A DNA stretch of 64,000 nucleotides from SSSZ01 sp016790965 (GTDB taxonomy: Bacteria > Pseudomonadota > Gammaproteobacteria > Burkholderiales > Rhodocyclaceae), in NCBI GenBank assembly GCA_016790965.1, contig JAEUNZ010000016.1, forward strand, positions 1 through 64,000. The letters run 5' to 3'. The position numbers and the translations under genes were made by a program. Shown here one piece after another: positions 1 to 9,119 of the stretch (position 1 is the first letter of the stretch; the number at the start of each line of letters is the position of its first letter). The notes beneath the pieces are model-generated. The model had not been told where the DNA came from. It was given only the letters and a program-made list of their open reading frames with translations, and ran no database searches.

Positions 1-192
1 GACACCCACGGCGCCGCAGTGATTGACCCGGTGTGGGTCCTGCTGGAAGAAGCCTACCGCCGCACCGGCCCGGTGCCCACCTGCCTGGAGCGGGATTTCA
101 ACATTCCCGATCTGGAAGAACTGGTGCGGGAAGTGGAAGTGGTCGCCGGCATTGTCGAGCGCCATGTCGCAGGCCGCCGGAGCGTCGCATGA
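1..192 (+). CDS. bufB: BufB/HvfB-type DUF692 MNIO enzyme, C-terminal fragment
   Basis: Only the last 63 codons are inside the window; the frame is open from base 1 and stops with TGA at 190-192. The translation opens with DTHG and continues through VIDPVWVLLEEAY and GPVPTCLERDFNIP, the terminal signature of DUF692 multinuclear non-heme iron oxidative enzymes. Family knowledge: BufB with partner BufC modifies cysteines of small BufA precursor peptides (bufferins) that bind copper in the periplasm. The BufA gene would lie upstream, outside the window. The TGA overlaps the ATG of the next gene (ATGA at 189-192), so the pair is translationally coupled. Confidence 0.85.
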   Translation, partial: DTHGAAVIDPVWVLLEEAYRRTGPVPTCLERDFNIPDLEELVREVEVVAGIVERHVAGRRSVA

Positions 193-935
193 ATGCTGAC
201 CTCCTGCCCTTCCAGAAATTCCAGATGGCCTTTGGGCGGCGCATCCGTGACCCGAGGCGCACGGGCAGGCCCTCCGGCGTGCCCGCCCGGCGCATGGCCG
301 TTTACGAGGAACTCCTGTTCAACAACATCACCGGATTTCTGGACGCCTGCTTCCCCGTTTGCCGGGCTATTCTGGGCGAAGCGCGCTGGCGGCGCCTCAA
401 CCGAGCTTTCTTCCGGGATTGGCGCAGCCCCACGCCCTGGTTTCGGGAGATTCCCCGCGAATTCCTGCGTTACCTTCAGGAAGGCTCGGTGTGCCAGCCC
501 CTGCCGCGCTGGTTCGGTGAACTCGCCCATTACGAATGGGTGGAACTGGCTCTCGACATTTCCGACGCCCCCACGCCGCCCCATGTGCGCGAGGGCGATC
601 TTCTCACCGGCACGCCGGTGGTCAATCCGGCCCTCTTGAATCTCGCCTACGCCTGGCCGGTCAATCGCATCGGTCCCGCCTACCGTCCACGCAAGCCGGA
701 AGCCACCTATCTCATCGTTTTCCGCGATCCGGCCGACAAGGTCGCTTTTGCCGCCAGCAATCCCGTGACGGCTCGCTTGCTTGCCCTTCTGGGCGAAGGC
801 ATGACCGGGCGGGCTGCCTGTCTGGCCGTAGCGGGCGAAATTGCCCATCCCGATCCTGAATTTCTCGTTACCCAAGGCGGCAGCGTCCTCGAAGACCTTC
901 GCCGCCTGGGAGTCATACTCGGAGTCAAACCATGA
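189..935 (+). CDS. bufC: BufC/HvfC-type partner protein (DUF2063)
   Basis: A 248-residue protein beginning MNADLLPFQKFQMAFG. Residues around 35-130 (YEELLFNNITGFLDACFPV, then GEARWRRLNRAFFRDW) match the DUF2063 helical domain found next to DUF692 enzymes, followed by a mixed C-terminal domain. Known role of the family: scaffold that brings the precursor peptide to the MNIO enzyme. The start is fixed by the ATGA overlap with the preceding gene; the long open frame upstream of this ATG is the alternate frame of bufB. It overlaps the next gene by the same ATGA arrangement. Confidence 0.85.
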   Translation: MNADLLPFQKFQMAFGRRIRDPRRTGRPSGVPARRMAVYEELLFNNITGFLDACFPVCRAILGEARWRRLNRAFFRDWRSPTPWFREIPREFLRYLQEGSVCQPLPRWFGELAHYEWVELALDISDAPTPPHVREGDLLTGTPVVNPALLNLAYAWPVNRIGPAYRPRKPEATYLIVFRDPADKVAFAASNPVTARLLALLGEGMTGRAACLAVAGEIAHPDPEFLVTQGGSVLEDLRRLGVILGVKP

Positions 936-1477
936 AAACCCTCATTCCCAAGGGGCTCGAAACGCTCGACCTCGTCGGTCTCTGGATCGGCCTTCTCAGT
1001 CTACGCATCCTGCTGGGCTGGGATTTCTTCGAATCAGGTCTGGAGAAATTCCACGGCGACAACTGGTTTGCAGACATTCAGGAGCGTTTCCCTTTCCCCT
1101 TCAGCCTGGTGCCCCCGGAAATCAGTTGGCAGATGTCCACCTGGTTCGAGTTGGTCGGCGGTGTGGCGCTGGTGCTGGGCATCGCCACCCGGTTCTTCTC
1201 GGTTTCGCTCTTTGTCCTCACCATCGTTGCCATTGCCAGCGTGCACTGGCCCGATTCGTGGGGCACCCTGAGTGAGCTGTACCAGGGTTACGGCTTCACC
1301 GACAAGGGCTTCGGCAATTTCAAACTGCCGGTGCTCTTCCTGGGCATGCTGCTTCCCCTAATCTTTGCCGGGCCGGGACGCCTCAGCTTTGACTATTGGG
1401 CGCGGCGCCGTTTTGCTGCGGGCGAGGGAAAAACGGCCCGGGTCCAAGGCGTCGGCCAGATCGCAGCCCAGGGGTAG
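932..1477 (+). CDS. DoxX-family membrane protein of the buf operon
   Basis: A 181-residue protein with four hydrophobic segments (approximately residues 14-32, 68-90, 95-112 and 136-155) and the DoxX-like stretch RILLGWDFFESGLEKFHGDN. DoxX proteins commonly close buf/hvf operons. It begins at an ATG overlapping the bufC stop. Its last 40 codons overlap the 3' end of the convergent mnmC gene by 120 bp, with no room for a terminator between them. Its transport or redox role in the operon is not known from sequence. Confidence 0.85.
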   Translation: MKTLIPKGLETLDLVGLWIGLLSLRILLGWDFFESGLEKFHGDNWFADIQERFPFPFSLVPPEISWQMSTWFELVGGVALVLGIATRFFSVSLFVLTIVAIASVHWPDSWGTLSELYQGYGFTDKGFGNFKLPVLFLGMLLPLIFAGPGRLSFDYWARRRFAAGEGKTARVQGVGQIAAQG

Positions 1478-3292
1478 GGGGTCGCCGTCCAGGCGGCTGG
1501 CCAGCAATTCTGCCATCAGCCCGGACCACACGATGCCGCGCGCGCCGTAGCCCTGCAGGCACCACAGGCCTTGCAGGCGGACCAAATCCACCAGACGGGT
1601 GGCCGTACGTGGCGCGGAAAAATCTGGCACTGCGCCCGCCAGGGGCAGGCGGTCGGGTGAAGCGGGGCGGAAACCCACACGGCCGGTGAGGGTCTGGGCT
1701 GCGAGGCCCCGCGCAAAGCCGGGCAGCATCATTTCCAGGCGGGCCAGATTGTCCTGGTGGTCGGTGATGCGTTCCTCTGTTTCCTCATCCTCCAAGGTGA
1801 AAGAAGCGCCCGCCAGATGGAATCCATCCACCGCAGGCGTGGCGTAGCCCAAACTGCACAGCACCACATCGAGGGGGGGCGTCGTCCCTCGGGGTAGATG
1901 GCTGACCTGACCCCGGGCGCGCTGTTGGGGCAGGCGGGCAAATAGAGACAATTGCGGCGCTTCCGCACCGGCTGCGACGATCAGATGGGGTGCCGCCGCC
2001 AGGACGTGGCCTTCGGCATTCAGGACGAGCCACTCGTCAGCGCTCCGCTCCAGGCGGGTGGCTGCCTGCCCGAAGCGCGTCTCGATCCGCTCAGGGAATG
2101 CGGCCAGGGCCGCAAGGCACAGGGAGGCCGGCTGCACCCAGCCGCCTGCGGGAAACCACCATCCCCCCGTATTCACCGGCCAGCCCAGGCGACGGGAGGC
2201 GGTCTCCCGGTCGATGAATTGGAGGAATTCGGCCGGGGGAAGCAAGGTGGTGACGGTGCGCCGCTGAACTTCCTCGTGGGCGGCGTCCCGGGCCAGATGC
2301 AGCACGCCGCAGGGGTTCCAGCGTACGGCATCGCCCAGGTCACGCAACAGCGCCCGGGTGGCCAGGAAACCGGCCCGGGTGAGGCGGGCGAGGCGGTTGT
2401 CGTCCACGCTGGGCAGGGGGCGCAGCACCCCGGCCAGGTTGCTGGAAGCGCCCTGGCCCGGTGCGGCATTGCGCTCCAGCACGGTTACCCGCCAACCGCG
2501 GGCGGCGAGACGATGGGCCGCAGTGCAGCCGGCGATGCCGGCGCCCAGGACGACGGCGCGGCGGTCTGGCGGAAGTTGGCGGGTGGCGGGCTTGCGCGAA
2601 CGGTAGCGGCCCACCAGCATTTCCCGCTTGCCGGCGAAGCCGGGGCGCTTTTCCAGGTCGAATTCGGCGGTGCTTAGGGCATCCCGAACTCCACTGGCCA
2701 CCGACCAGGTCGCCAGGGTGGCGGCAGGGGCGGCAAGGCGGGCCAAGGTGCGGCAGAGTGGCGAAGACCACAATTCCGGATTCTTGGCCGGCGAAAAGCC
2801 GTCCAGGTAGAAGGCATCCACGGCGGCGTCGATCTTCTTCAACACCTCGACGGCATCGCCGAAGACCAGGGTCAGGATCACCCGCCCCCCGGCCAGGTTG
2901 AGGCGATGGACACCGGGCACCAGGGGCGGCCAGCAATCGCGTAGCGCTTTCGCCAAGGGGGCGAATTCCGGCCATGCCGTCTGGCTTGCTTGCAGATCGG
3001 CGGAGGAGAGCGGGTGCTTTTCCACCGAGACGAAATGCAGGCGGCGGCAACGCTGTGGGTCCGCTTGCCAGGCGGCCCAGGTGGCGAGAAAGTTCAGGCC
3101 CAAACCGAAGCCGGTCTCCAGGATGACGAAGCGCTCGCGTCCCTGCCAGCGGGTCGGTAGGTCGTTGCCGCCGAGGAAGACGTGGCGGGCCTGTTCCGGG
3201 CCACCGTGGGCGGAGTGATAGACATCGCCGTAGGCGACGGAAAAGGGTGTGCCTTCAGGGCCGAGTTCGAGACGGGCAGCTTCGAGCCACAT
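1358..3292 (-). CDS. mnmC: Bifunctional tRNA mnm5s2U biosynthesis protein MnmC
   Basis: A 644-residue protein of normal length for the fused enzyme. The N-terminal methyltransferase has the SAM loop ETGFGLGLNFLATW (residues 59-72) and the DUF752 motif DGFSPAKNPELW near 165. The C-terminal FAD oxidase starts with the dinucleotide motif VVLGAGIAGCTAAHRLA near 247. The oxidase part demodifies cmnm5U to nm5U and the methyltransferase part makes mnm5U at position 34 of several tRNAs. Both active halves appear complete. The 3' end overlaps the convergent DoxX gene. Confidence 0.93.
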   Translation of the reverse strand: MWLEAARLELGPEGTPFSVAYGDVYHSAHGGPEQARHVFLGGNDLPTRWQGRERFVILETGFGLGLNFLATWAAWQADPQRCRRLHFVSVEKHPLSSADLQASQTAWPEFAPLAKALRDCWPPLVPGVHRLNLAGGRVILTLVFGDAVEVLKKIDAAVDAFYLDGFSPAKNPELWSSPLCRTLARLAAPAATLATWSVASGVRDALSTAEFDLEKRPGFAGKREMLVGRYRSRKPATRQLPPDRRAVVLGAGIAGCTAAHRLAARGWRVTVLERNAAPGQGASSNLAGVLRPLPSVDDNRLARLTRAGFLATRALLRDLGDAVRWNPCGVLHLARDAAHEEVQRRTVTTLLPPAEFLQFIDRETASRRLGWPVNTGGWWFPAGGWVQPASLCLAALAAFPERIETRFGQAATRLERSADEWLVLNAEGHVLAAAPHLIVAAGAEAPQLSLFARLPQQRARGQVSHLPRGTTPPLDVVLCSLGYATPAVDGFHLAGASFTLEDEETEERITDHQDNLARLEMMLPGFARGLAAQTLTGRVGFRPASPDRLPLAGAVPDFSAPRTATRLVDLVRLQGLWCLQGYGARGIVWSGLMAELLASRLDGDPLPLGCDLADALDPGRFSLARSKTAPRPIVKAEASRPGKD

Positions 3293-3436
3293 CAGCGGGG
3301 GGCACGCGGAGGGCGTGATGAGGCGTGCTTCTCGTCACCCACCGCTCGACCGGTCGAAGCCCATCTCGAACCGCTCTTTGACGGGCTCTCCGGGCGAATG
3401 GTGGGCGGGGGCGGTGGCATGCGCGCAGCCGCCGCA

Positions 3437-3928
3437 TCAATGCAGAAGCTTGTTGGCGGCCGACCGGTTTTCCGTGGATGTCCGCAATGGCTCTCCGTAG
3501 GGCAGTTCGAGATCCCATTGGGCGTTTTCCGCGCCCGCCCGCAGCATGGCGCACAGGGCGTGGAGGAGGTCGGCGTCCAGGGCGAGGGAGAAGCTGCGCT
3601 CCCGGGGCTCTTTGAGGGTCAGCAGGCAGCGGCCCGGTCCGTGAGGCTCCACCTTGGCTTCGCCGGGCAGAAGGGGCTGGGCACCCAGTGGCAGACTGGG
3701 ATTGTCCAGGCGGTAGGGATCGCCGAAGGCGCCGGTCGGTGCGCCACCCGAGGTCGGGGCGGGGCGGTCCAGGTGGCCGGCCAGGACGTTCATCAGGCGG
3801 GGCCACAGATCCCTTAGGAGGCGCCGGGTGACGAATACGCGCACTTCCTCCTGAGTGTTCGTGCCGATGCGCAGCAACAGGCGATCTTGAACGGGGTCGG
3901 CAGCGACCTGGATCTGTTTGATCTGCAT
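3437..3928 (-). CDS. Conserved-looking hypothetical protein
   Basis: A 163-residue protein starting MQIKQIQVAADPVQDRLLLR. It has no signal peptide or membrane segment. The first 55 residues read as alternating strands and a helix (RIGTNTQEEVRVFVTRRLL), followed by a Gly/Pro-rich linker and a second compact part (LLTLKEPRERSFSLALDADL). Codon use matches its neighbours. I do not recognise a family. It lies upstream of mnmC on the same strand with a 144-bp gap, so cotranscription is possible but not shown. Confidence 0.7.
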   Translation of the reverse strand: MQIKQIQVAADPVQDRLLLRIGTNTQEEVRVFVTRRLLRDLWPRLMNVLAGHLDRPAPTSGGAPTGAFGDPYRLDNPSLPLGAQPLLPGEAKVEPHGPGRCLLTLKEPRERSFSLALDADLLHALCAMLRAGAENAQWDLELPYGEPLRTSTENRSAANKLLH

Positions 3929-4040
3929 GGACTGATCAATTCCTGTCGCGGTTCAGCCGTGGCACGAAGATGAGCCGAAGGCAGTGTGATCTGCACGGCG
4001 AGGCGAAGTCGACAAAGCCATGGCTGGGCTGCGGCCGGAA

Positions 4041-5543
4041 TTACTCCGGGCGCATCTGGGGGAAGAGAATCACATCCCGAATGGCCGGGCTGTCGGTGAG
4101 CAGCATGATCAGGCGGTCGATGCCGATGCCGCAGCCGCCGGTGGGGGGCAGGCCGTATTCCAGGGCGCGGATGAAGTCGGCGTCGTAGTACATGGCTTCC
4201 TCGTCGCCGGCGTCCTTGGCCTGGGCCTGGGCCGCGAAGCGGGCGGCCTGGTCTTCGGCATCGTTGAGTTCGGAGAAGCCGTTGGCGATTTCGCGGCCGA
4301 CGATGAAGAGCTCGAAGCGTTCGGTAATCTCCGGGTTGCTGTCGGAGGCGCGGGCCAGGGGGGACACTTCCACCGGGTAGTCGATGATGAAGGTGGGCTC
4401 CCAGGTCTGGGCTTCGGCGCAGGCTTCGAAGAGCTGCAGCTGCAGGCTGCCCAGGCCGCCGGGCTTGACCGGCTCGCCGAAGGCCTTGATCTTGGTCTTG
4501 AGGAACTCGGCGTCGGCCAGCTGCGCGTCCGTGAATTCCGGATGTTCCTTCTGGATGGCCTGAAGAATGGTCAGGCGGTGGAAGGGCTTGGAAAGGTCCA
4601 GCACGCGGCCCTGGTACTCGAACACTTCCTTGCCCAGGGCCTCGCGGGCGGCGTGGCGCAGGAGGCCCTCGGTGAAGTCCATGAGGCTCTGGTAGTCGGC
4701 ATAGGCCTCGTAGAACTCCATCATGGTGAATTCGGGGTTGTGGCGGGGGCTGAGGCCTTCATTGCGGAAGTTGCGGTTGATCTCGAAGACCTTCTCGAAA
4801 CCGCCCACCACCAGTCGCTTCAGGTACAGCTCCGGGGCGATGCGCAGGAACTGCTGCATGTCCAGGGCGTTGTGGTGGGTGACGAAGGGCTTGGCCGCGG
4901 CGCCGCCGGGAATGGGGTGCATCATGGGCGTCTCCACTTCCATGAAGTGGTGGCTCGTCATGTAATTGCGGATCGAGGTGACGATGGCGCTGCGGGCACG
5001 GAAGGTGGCGCGGGTCTCCTCGTTCATGATGAGGTCGACGTAGCGCTGGCGGTATTTCATCTCCTGGTCGGCGAGGCCGTGGAACTTGTCCGGCAGCGGG
5101 CGCAGGGACTTGGTCAGCAGGCGCACCTCGCTGGCCTGGATGGTCAGCTCACCGGTCTTGGTCTTCATCAGGGTGCCGACCACGCCGAGGATGTCGCCCA
5201 GGTCCCAAGTCTTGAAGGCGGCGTAGGTGTCCTCGCCCACCTTGTCGCGGGCCACGTAGATCTGGATGCGCCCGGAAACGTCCTGGAGGGTGGCGAAGGA
5301 AGCCTTGCCCATGACGCGCTTCAGCATCATGCGGCCGGCCACCTTGACCTCGACGGGCAGGCCCTCCAACTCCTCGGTAGATTTTTCGCCATAGGCTTCC
5401 AGCAACTTGGTGGCGGTGTTCTCCCGCTGGAAATCGTTGGGGAAGGCCTTGCCGGTCTGGCGCCACTCGGCGAGCTTGGCTCGACGCTCGGCGATGATGT
5501 GGTTTTCGTCCTGGGGGGCGGGGGCGGTGGTCTTGTCGGTCAT
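4041..5543 (-). CDS. lysS: Lysyl-tRNA synthetase (class II)
   Basis: A 500-residue protein starting MTDKTTAPAPQDENH. It carries the N-terminal OB-fold (approximately 60-160), class II motif 2 (RNEGLSPRHNPEFTMMEFY) and motif 3 (GGCGIGIDRLIMLLT), and ends normally at QMRPE. It charges tRNA-Lys in the cytoplasm. A longer open frame runs upstream to 5768, but that part is Pro/Arg-rich alternate-frame sequence and bacterial LysS proteins begin near the chosen methionine. Confidence 0.97.
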   Translation of the reverse strand: MTDKTTAPAPQDENHIIAERRAKLAEWRQTGKAFPNDFQRENTATKLLEAYGEKSTEELEGLPVEVKVAGRMMLKRVMGKASFATLQDVSGRIQIYVARDKVGEDTYAAFKTWDLGDILGVVGTLMKTKTGELTIQASEVRLLTKSLRPLPDKFHGLADQEMKYRQRYVDLIMNEETRATFRARSAIVTSIRNYMTSHHFMEVETPMMHPIPGGAAAKPFVTHHNALDMQQFLRIAPELYLKRLVVGGFEKVFEINRNFRNEGLSPRHNPEFTMMEFYEAYADYQSLMDFTEGLLRHAAREALGKEVFEYQGRVLDLSKPFHRLTILQAIQKEHPEFTDAQLADAEFLKTKIKAFGEPVKPGGLGSLQLQLFEACAEAQTWEPTFIIDYPVEVSPLARASDSNPEITERFELFIVGREIANGFSELNDAEDQAARFAAQAQAKDAGDEEAMYYDADFIRALEYGLPPTGGCGIGIDRLIMLLTDSPAIRDVILFPQMRPE

Positions 5544-5888
5544 GATGGGGTCAGGGGGCAAATAATGCGCAGGAAGGGCCAGGGCCGCCGGGGCGGCGAT
5601 TGTGGCACATGGACTATCGCGTGTCACCACCGGGGTTTGGGGCGCGGCCTTGCCACAATCCCCGCCAGCGCCGGGTGCGGGGCAATCGCGTCCGTGCTGC
5701 GTATCGCGACGGATTCGGGCTTGGCGGACTTCCGCAGCCGAGGAAGGGGGATCTCGGTCTCGGGCCACAGGGGATCAGGCATGTGCACGACATCAGGGAG
5801 CGGCACGGGAGCGCATCGTCCGGTCGGTTATGGAGAACGAGTCCATCGGCCACCCAGGTCGCGTAACCGGGAAGCGTGCAAATTGACT
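5544..5888. other. Intergenic region, no supported gene
   Basis: 345 bp between lysS and the downstream end of the next minus-strand gene. Open frames here are Arg/Pro-rich and unlike proteins. The one structure seen is a 10-bp inverted repeat, GATTGTGGCA at 5598-5607 against TGCCACAATC at 5651-5660, enclosing 43 bp. It could serve the lysS upstream region, but no clear promoter boxes were found. Confidence 0.4.
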
Positions 5889-6449
5889 CTACAGCCTGCC
5901 GGCAACCTGTTTTGCCGCTTTGATGGCGATGTCGCCAGCGCCAGGGCCTTTGGTCCAGGCCTGGATTTGCAGGGCGTTGGCGCCTTTCAAGAACTTCAAC
6001 GTGGCCACCTGGGCATTGCCGCCGAGCGTCTTGGTATCGAGTATGGCGCTTTCTCCTATCCCGGCCGGGGTGCTGATCTTTGCGGCAAGAGGGCCGGACT
6101 TGGCCATCTCGCGCGTCATTTCCGCAGCGTTGGTGTGAAACGACTTCGCATCAGCCGCCGACCCGAGGGTGTGGACGGTGAGTTGGACCCCGGCCTCAGG
6201 CGGCGCCTCGGCACTGCGCAGGTCATACCCTTTGGGGAACCAGCCGCAGACGGTGGTGTGATCGCGCCCGTTTTGGGCGGTGGGTGCGGTTTCGGCCTTG
6301 AAGTTCTCAGGCAGGTTGGCGCCCGCGAGGGCGGCAGCATCCTGGGAGGTCATCAGGGAACAGGCGTTGGCAGCCGCGGCGTCTGCGGAGGCGAGAAGCG
6401 ATGCTGTGAGGAGCAGAGGTGTCGCGAGAAGTGTGGCAAGTCGGATCAT
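5889..6449 (-). CDS. Small exported two-cysteine protein coupled to a GGDEF-EAL gene
   Basis: A 186-residue protein starting MIRLATLLATPLLLTASL, a signal peptide with a likely cleavage site near the ASADAAAANA stretch. The mature part has two cysteines, in ACSLMTSQDAAALAG and VCGWFPKGY, and ends in a helix (AIKAAKQVAGRL). It is a clear paralogue of the protein at 9326-9868: both share LPEN, CGWFP, a Gly-Ile-Gly-(Glu/Asp) turn, LKFLKGA and the C-terminal helix. The pattern resembles small DUF3558-like exported proteins, but I cannot assign a family. Its ATG overlaps the stop of the GGDEF-EAL gene (ATGA, 6446-6449), so the two are translationally coupled. Confidence 0.8.
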   Translation of the reverse strand: MIRLATLLATPLLLTASLLASADAAAANACSLMTSQDAAALAGANLPENFKAETAPTAQNGRDHTTVCGWFPKGYDLRSAEAPPEAGVQLTVHTLGSAADAKSFHTNAAEMTREMAKSGPLAAKISTPAGIGESAILDTKTLGGNAQVATLKFLKGANALQIQAWTKGPGAGDIAIKAAKQVAGRL

Positions 6450-8905
6450 AGTGGGTCTCCTTTGAGAGGTGAGAGAGGGGCTTCCAGGGTGGCGTCCGCA
6501 AGTGCTTGCGGCCCGTCCAGCGCGCCGCCATGGGACGGACTGTTGCAACGGCGAACGAAGGCAATGAAGTCCTCCGGCGGTAGCGGTGAGGCGAAAAGGA
6601 AGCCCTGCAAGCGTTCGCAGCCGGCCCAGGAGAGGAATTTCTGCTGCGCGGCGCTCTCCACGCCTTCGGCGACGGTCTTCAGTCCAAGTCGGCCGGCCAG
6701 GGCGAGGACGGCTTCGACCAGGACATCGTCGCTGCTGCCGGAACCGATGCCCTGGACGAAGCTGCGGTCAATCTTCAGTTGGGCTACAGGAAAGCGCTTC
6801 AATTGGCTGAGAGAGGCGTAGCCGGTTCCGAAATCATCTATGGCAAAGCTCACTCCACGCTGGACCAGACTGGTGACCGCAGCTTGGGCGTAGGCGAACT
6901 GCTCCAGGAGGCAGCTTTCGGTAATTTCCAGTTGTAGCAGTCGCGGAGGAAGGCCCGAGTCCCCGAGCGCCTTGAGCACCGTGTCTTCCAGATGGGGAAC
7001 TCCGAACTGGCGGGCAGAGAGATTCACAGAGACGGGGATATCGCCGAGTCGGAGCTCCTGCCAGGCCCTTGCCTGGTGGCAGGCTTCTGCCATGACCCAG
7101 GCGCCCAGGGGCAAGATGAGGCCAGTTTCTTCCGCGACCGGAATGAAACTCAGGGGCGATATCAGTCCTTCCTGAGGATGCTGCCAGCGCACCAGCGCTT
7201 CTGCCCCGACGACGCGGCCAGTGGCGGCATCGACGATGGGTTGGTAATGAACGCGGAGTTCCTTCTGATCCAGGGCACGGCGCAGGCCGGCTTCGATTTC
7301 CAGGCGCGCCGTGATAGCTGCCTTCATCTCCGGCGAAAAGAAAGCCATGGCATTGCCGCCCTGCGCCTTGGCCTCGTACATGGCGGTGTCGGCGTACTGC
7401 AACAGGGCCGCGGCCGAATCGCCGTCCCGCGGGAAGACGGCGATTCCCAGGCTTGATCCGACGGAAAGGGCCTGGGCCCCGATGTCGACGGGAACTGCCA
7501 GGGCCTCGAGGATTTTGCGCGCCACCGGGACGATGTCGTCCACCTCGGCCATGTCGGCCAGGACGACGACGAATTCGTCGCCACCCAGGCGGGCGACGGT
7601 ATCGTCCGCACGCACACAGCCCTTGAGGCGCTTGGCTACCGCCTGCAGCAGGCGGTCTCCCTGACTGTGGCCCAGGCTGTCATTGATGGTCTTGAAGCGG
7701 TCCAGGTCGAGAAGCATGACTGCAGCGATGCGCGTGGAACGTCGTGCCTGGGCCAGGGTCTGCGCCAGGCGCTCGGCAAGCTGGTGGCGGTTGGCCAGTT
7801 GGGTCAGCGCGTCGACGCGGGCCTGGTGTTCCAGGGCTTCGGTATTGCGGGCGATTTCCAGGCGTTGCTGGGCGAGGGAGTCGGCTAGGCGATCGAGGGC
7901 TTGCATGACTTGGCCGATTTCACCCCGTGGATACGGCGCCCCGATCTGGGGGCGATAGTCGCCCCCGTCGAGGCGGGAGATGGCAGCCATGAGGCGGGCG
8001 GTTTGTCGGCGGACCGCGACTTCGGCAAAGGCGATAGCCACGGCGAGACAGGCGAATCCCAGAAGCACCAGGATGACGGCGGATTCGCGCGACTGCCGGA
8101 CAGCCCTGGCGCTGAGAGAGGCTTCCGGGGCAACCAGGGCGACGCCGACACCTGTATCCCCATAGCGCGATAGGAGGGCCTTGGCCCAGAGCCTTGGGCC
8201 GTCTCTTGTGGGCAGGCGGGTGGTGCCCTCGGCAGGTGACAACATCAGGCTGTGGGCTGCCGCGTCGACTGCCAGGCGACCGGCCGGGTCGTTGCCGTAG
8301 TCGAGGATCACCGAAGCGTCGCCATTCCACACCTGGAGATGCATGGCACCGTAAGGCAGGGTGCGAGCGATGTCCCGACCGAAGATTTCCATGTCGAGGG
8401 AGGCCAGAAGAATGTACTTCAGGCCGCCATCGGCTTCCCGCACCGGGTAGGCTACCTGTAGCACGCCTTTGCCCGTCAGGCGGCCGATGACCAGTTCGGC
8501 CACCGGACCCCGGGAGACGAGGGCGCGGCGAAAGTAGTCGCGGTCGCGCAGATCGAGTTTGCGGCCGGTACGCAGGGAATCGCAATGCAATTGGCCGTCG
8601 GGGCGGATGGTCAGCAGCCCAGTATATTGGGGGCGCTCCTTCAGGACGTCGGCCAGAAAGGCAGAGCAGCGCGCAGGGTCGTCTTCATCCAGCAGGGGAA
8701 CACGCCCCAGGCCGAAAAGCAGCTGTCCGGTCGCAGCGACCCGGCCATCTAGTTCGTCTGCAACGGCCCGGGCGCGGTGACCGAGGTCGGCTTGTGCCAG
8801 AGCCAAGGTCTCGGCCCGATACTTGAATAACATCCAGGCCACCGTGAGCATGGGCAGCAACGACGCTGCCAGGACCAGGAGAAGGATGCGGGTGCGTAGG
8901 CTCAA
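6446..8905 (-). CDS. Membrane sensor GGDEF-EAL c-di-GMP enzyme
   Basis: About 819 residues. An N-terminal membrane helix (RILLLVLAASLLPMLTVAW) is followed by a periplasmic Cache-like sensor region, a second helix (ILVLLGFACLAVAIAFA), a HAMP-like linker, GGDEF and EAL domains. GGDEF is intact (RLGGDEFVVV) with an RxxD inhibitory site (RADD) five residues before it. EAL has EALVRW, VSVNLSARQF, LEITES, AIDDFGTGYAS, LKIDRSF and AEGVE, so diguanylate cyclase and phosphodiesterase activity are both possible. No ATG exists before the first helix; a TTG at 8905 gives MSLRTRILLL, and another TTG at 8989 would add 28 residues. Neither has a good ribosome site. Confidence 0.85.
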   Translation of the reverse strand: MSLRTRILLLVLAASLLPMLTVAWMLFKYRAETLALAQADLGHRARAVADELDGRVAATGQLLFGLGRVPLLDEDDPARCSAFLADVLKERPQYTGLLTIRPDGQLHCDSLRTGRKLDLRDRDYFRRALVSRGPVAELVIGRLTGKGVLQVAYPVREADGGLKYILLASLDMEIFGRDIARTLPYGAMHLQVWNGDASVILDYGNDPAGRLAVDAAAHSLMLSPAEGTTRLPTRDGPRLWAKALLSRYGDTGVGVALVAPEASLSARAVRQSRESAVILVLLGFACLAVAIAFAEVAVRRQTARLMAAISRLDGGDYRPQIGAPYPRGEIGQVMQALDRLADSLAQQRLEIARNTEALEHQARVDALTQLANRHQLAERLAQTLAQARRSTRIAAVMLLDLDRFKTINDSLGHSQGDRLLQAVAKRLKGCVRADDTVARLGGDEFVVVLADMAEVDDIVPVARKILEALAVPVDIGAQALSVGSSLGIAVFPRDGDSAAALLQYADTAMYEAKAQGGNAMAFFSPEMKAAITARLEIEAGLRRALDQKELRVHYQPIVDAATGRVVGAEALVRWQHPQEGLISPLSFIPVAEETGLILPLGAWVMAEACHQARAWQELRLGDIPVSVNLSARQFGVPHLEDTVLKALGDSGLPPRLLQLEITESCLLEQFAYAQAAVTSLVQRGVSFAIDDFGTGYASLSQLKRFPVAQLKIDRSFVQGIGSGSSDDVLVEAVLALAGRLGLKTVAEGVESAAQQKFLSWAGCERLQGFLFASPLPPEDFIAFVRRCNSPSHGGALDGPQALADATLEAPLSPLKGDPL

Positions 8906-9119
8906 GACGTGTTTTTCGACAGCGTGGGCCGTACCCCTGCCGCTATTGCCCCAGTTGCGCTCTGCACGATGAGCGCGTGTTGGGTGCAAGCGGGACTACT
9001 CTGTTCGTTCTCAGGAGGGGCTGAAGCATGTTTGGCGCTGGCCATATCGGCGAATCCGTTCCAAGGACAACATGTGGCGGACATTGATGTCAATGACAAT
9101 AGCCCGCGGCCTGCCGTGG

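Noticed and set aside
5544..5888. Riboswitch or leader for lysS
   Set aside because: Only one 10-bp inverted repeat; no conserved riboswitch core or attenuator was seen.
4020..6821. A 933-codon open frame on the plus strand
   Set aside because: It runs antisense through lysS, the exported protein and part of the GGDEF-EAL gene, all with clear family motifs; high GC makes such antisense frames common.
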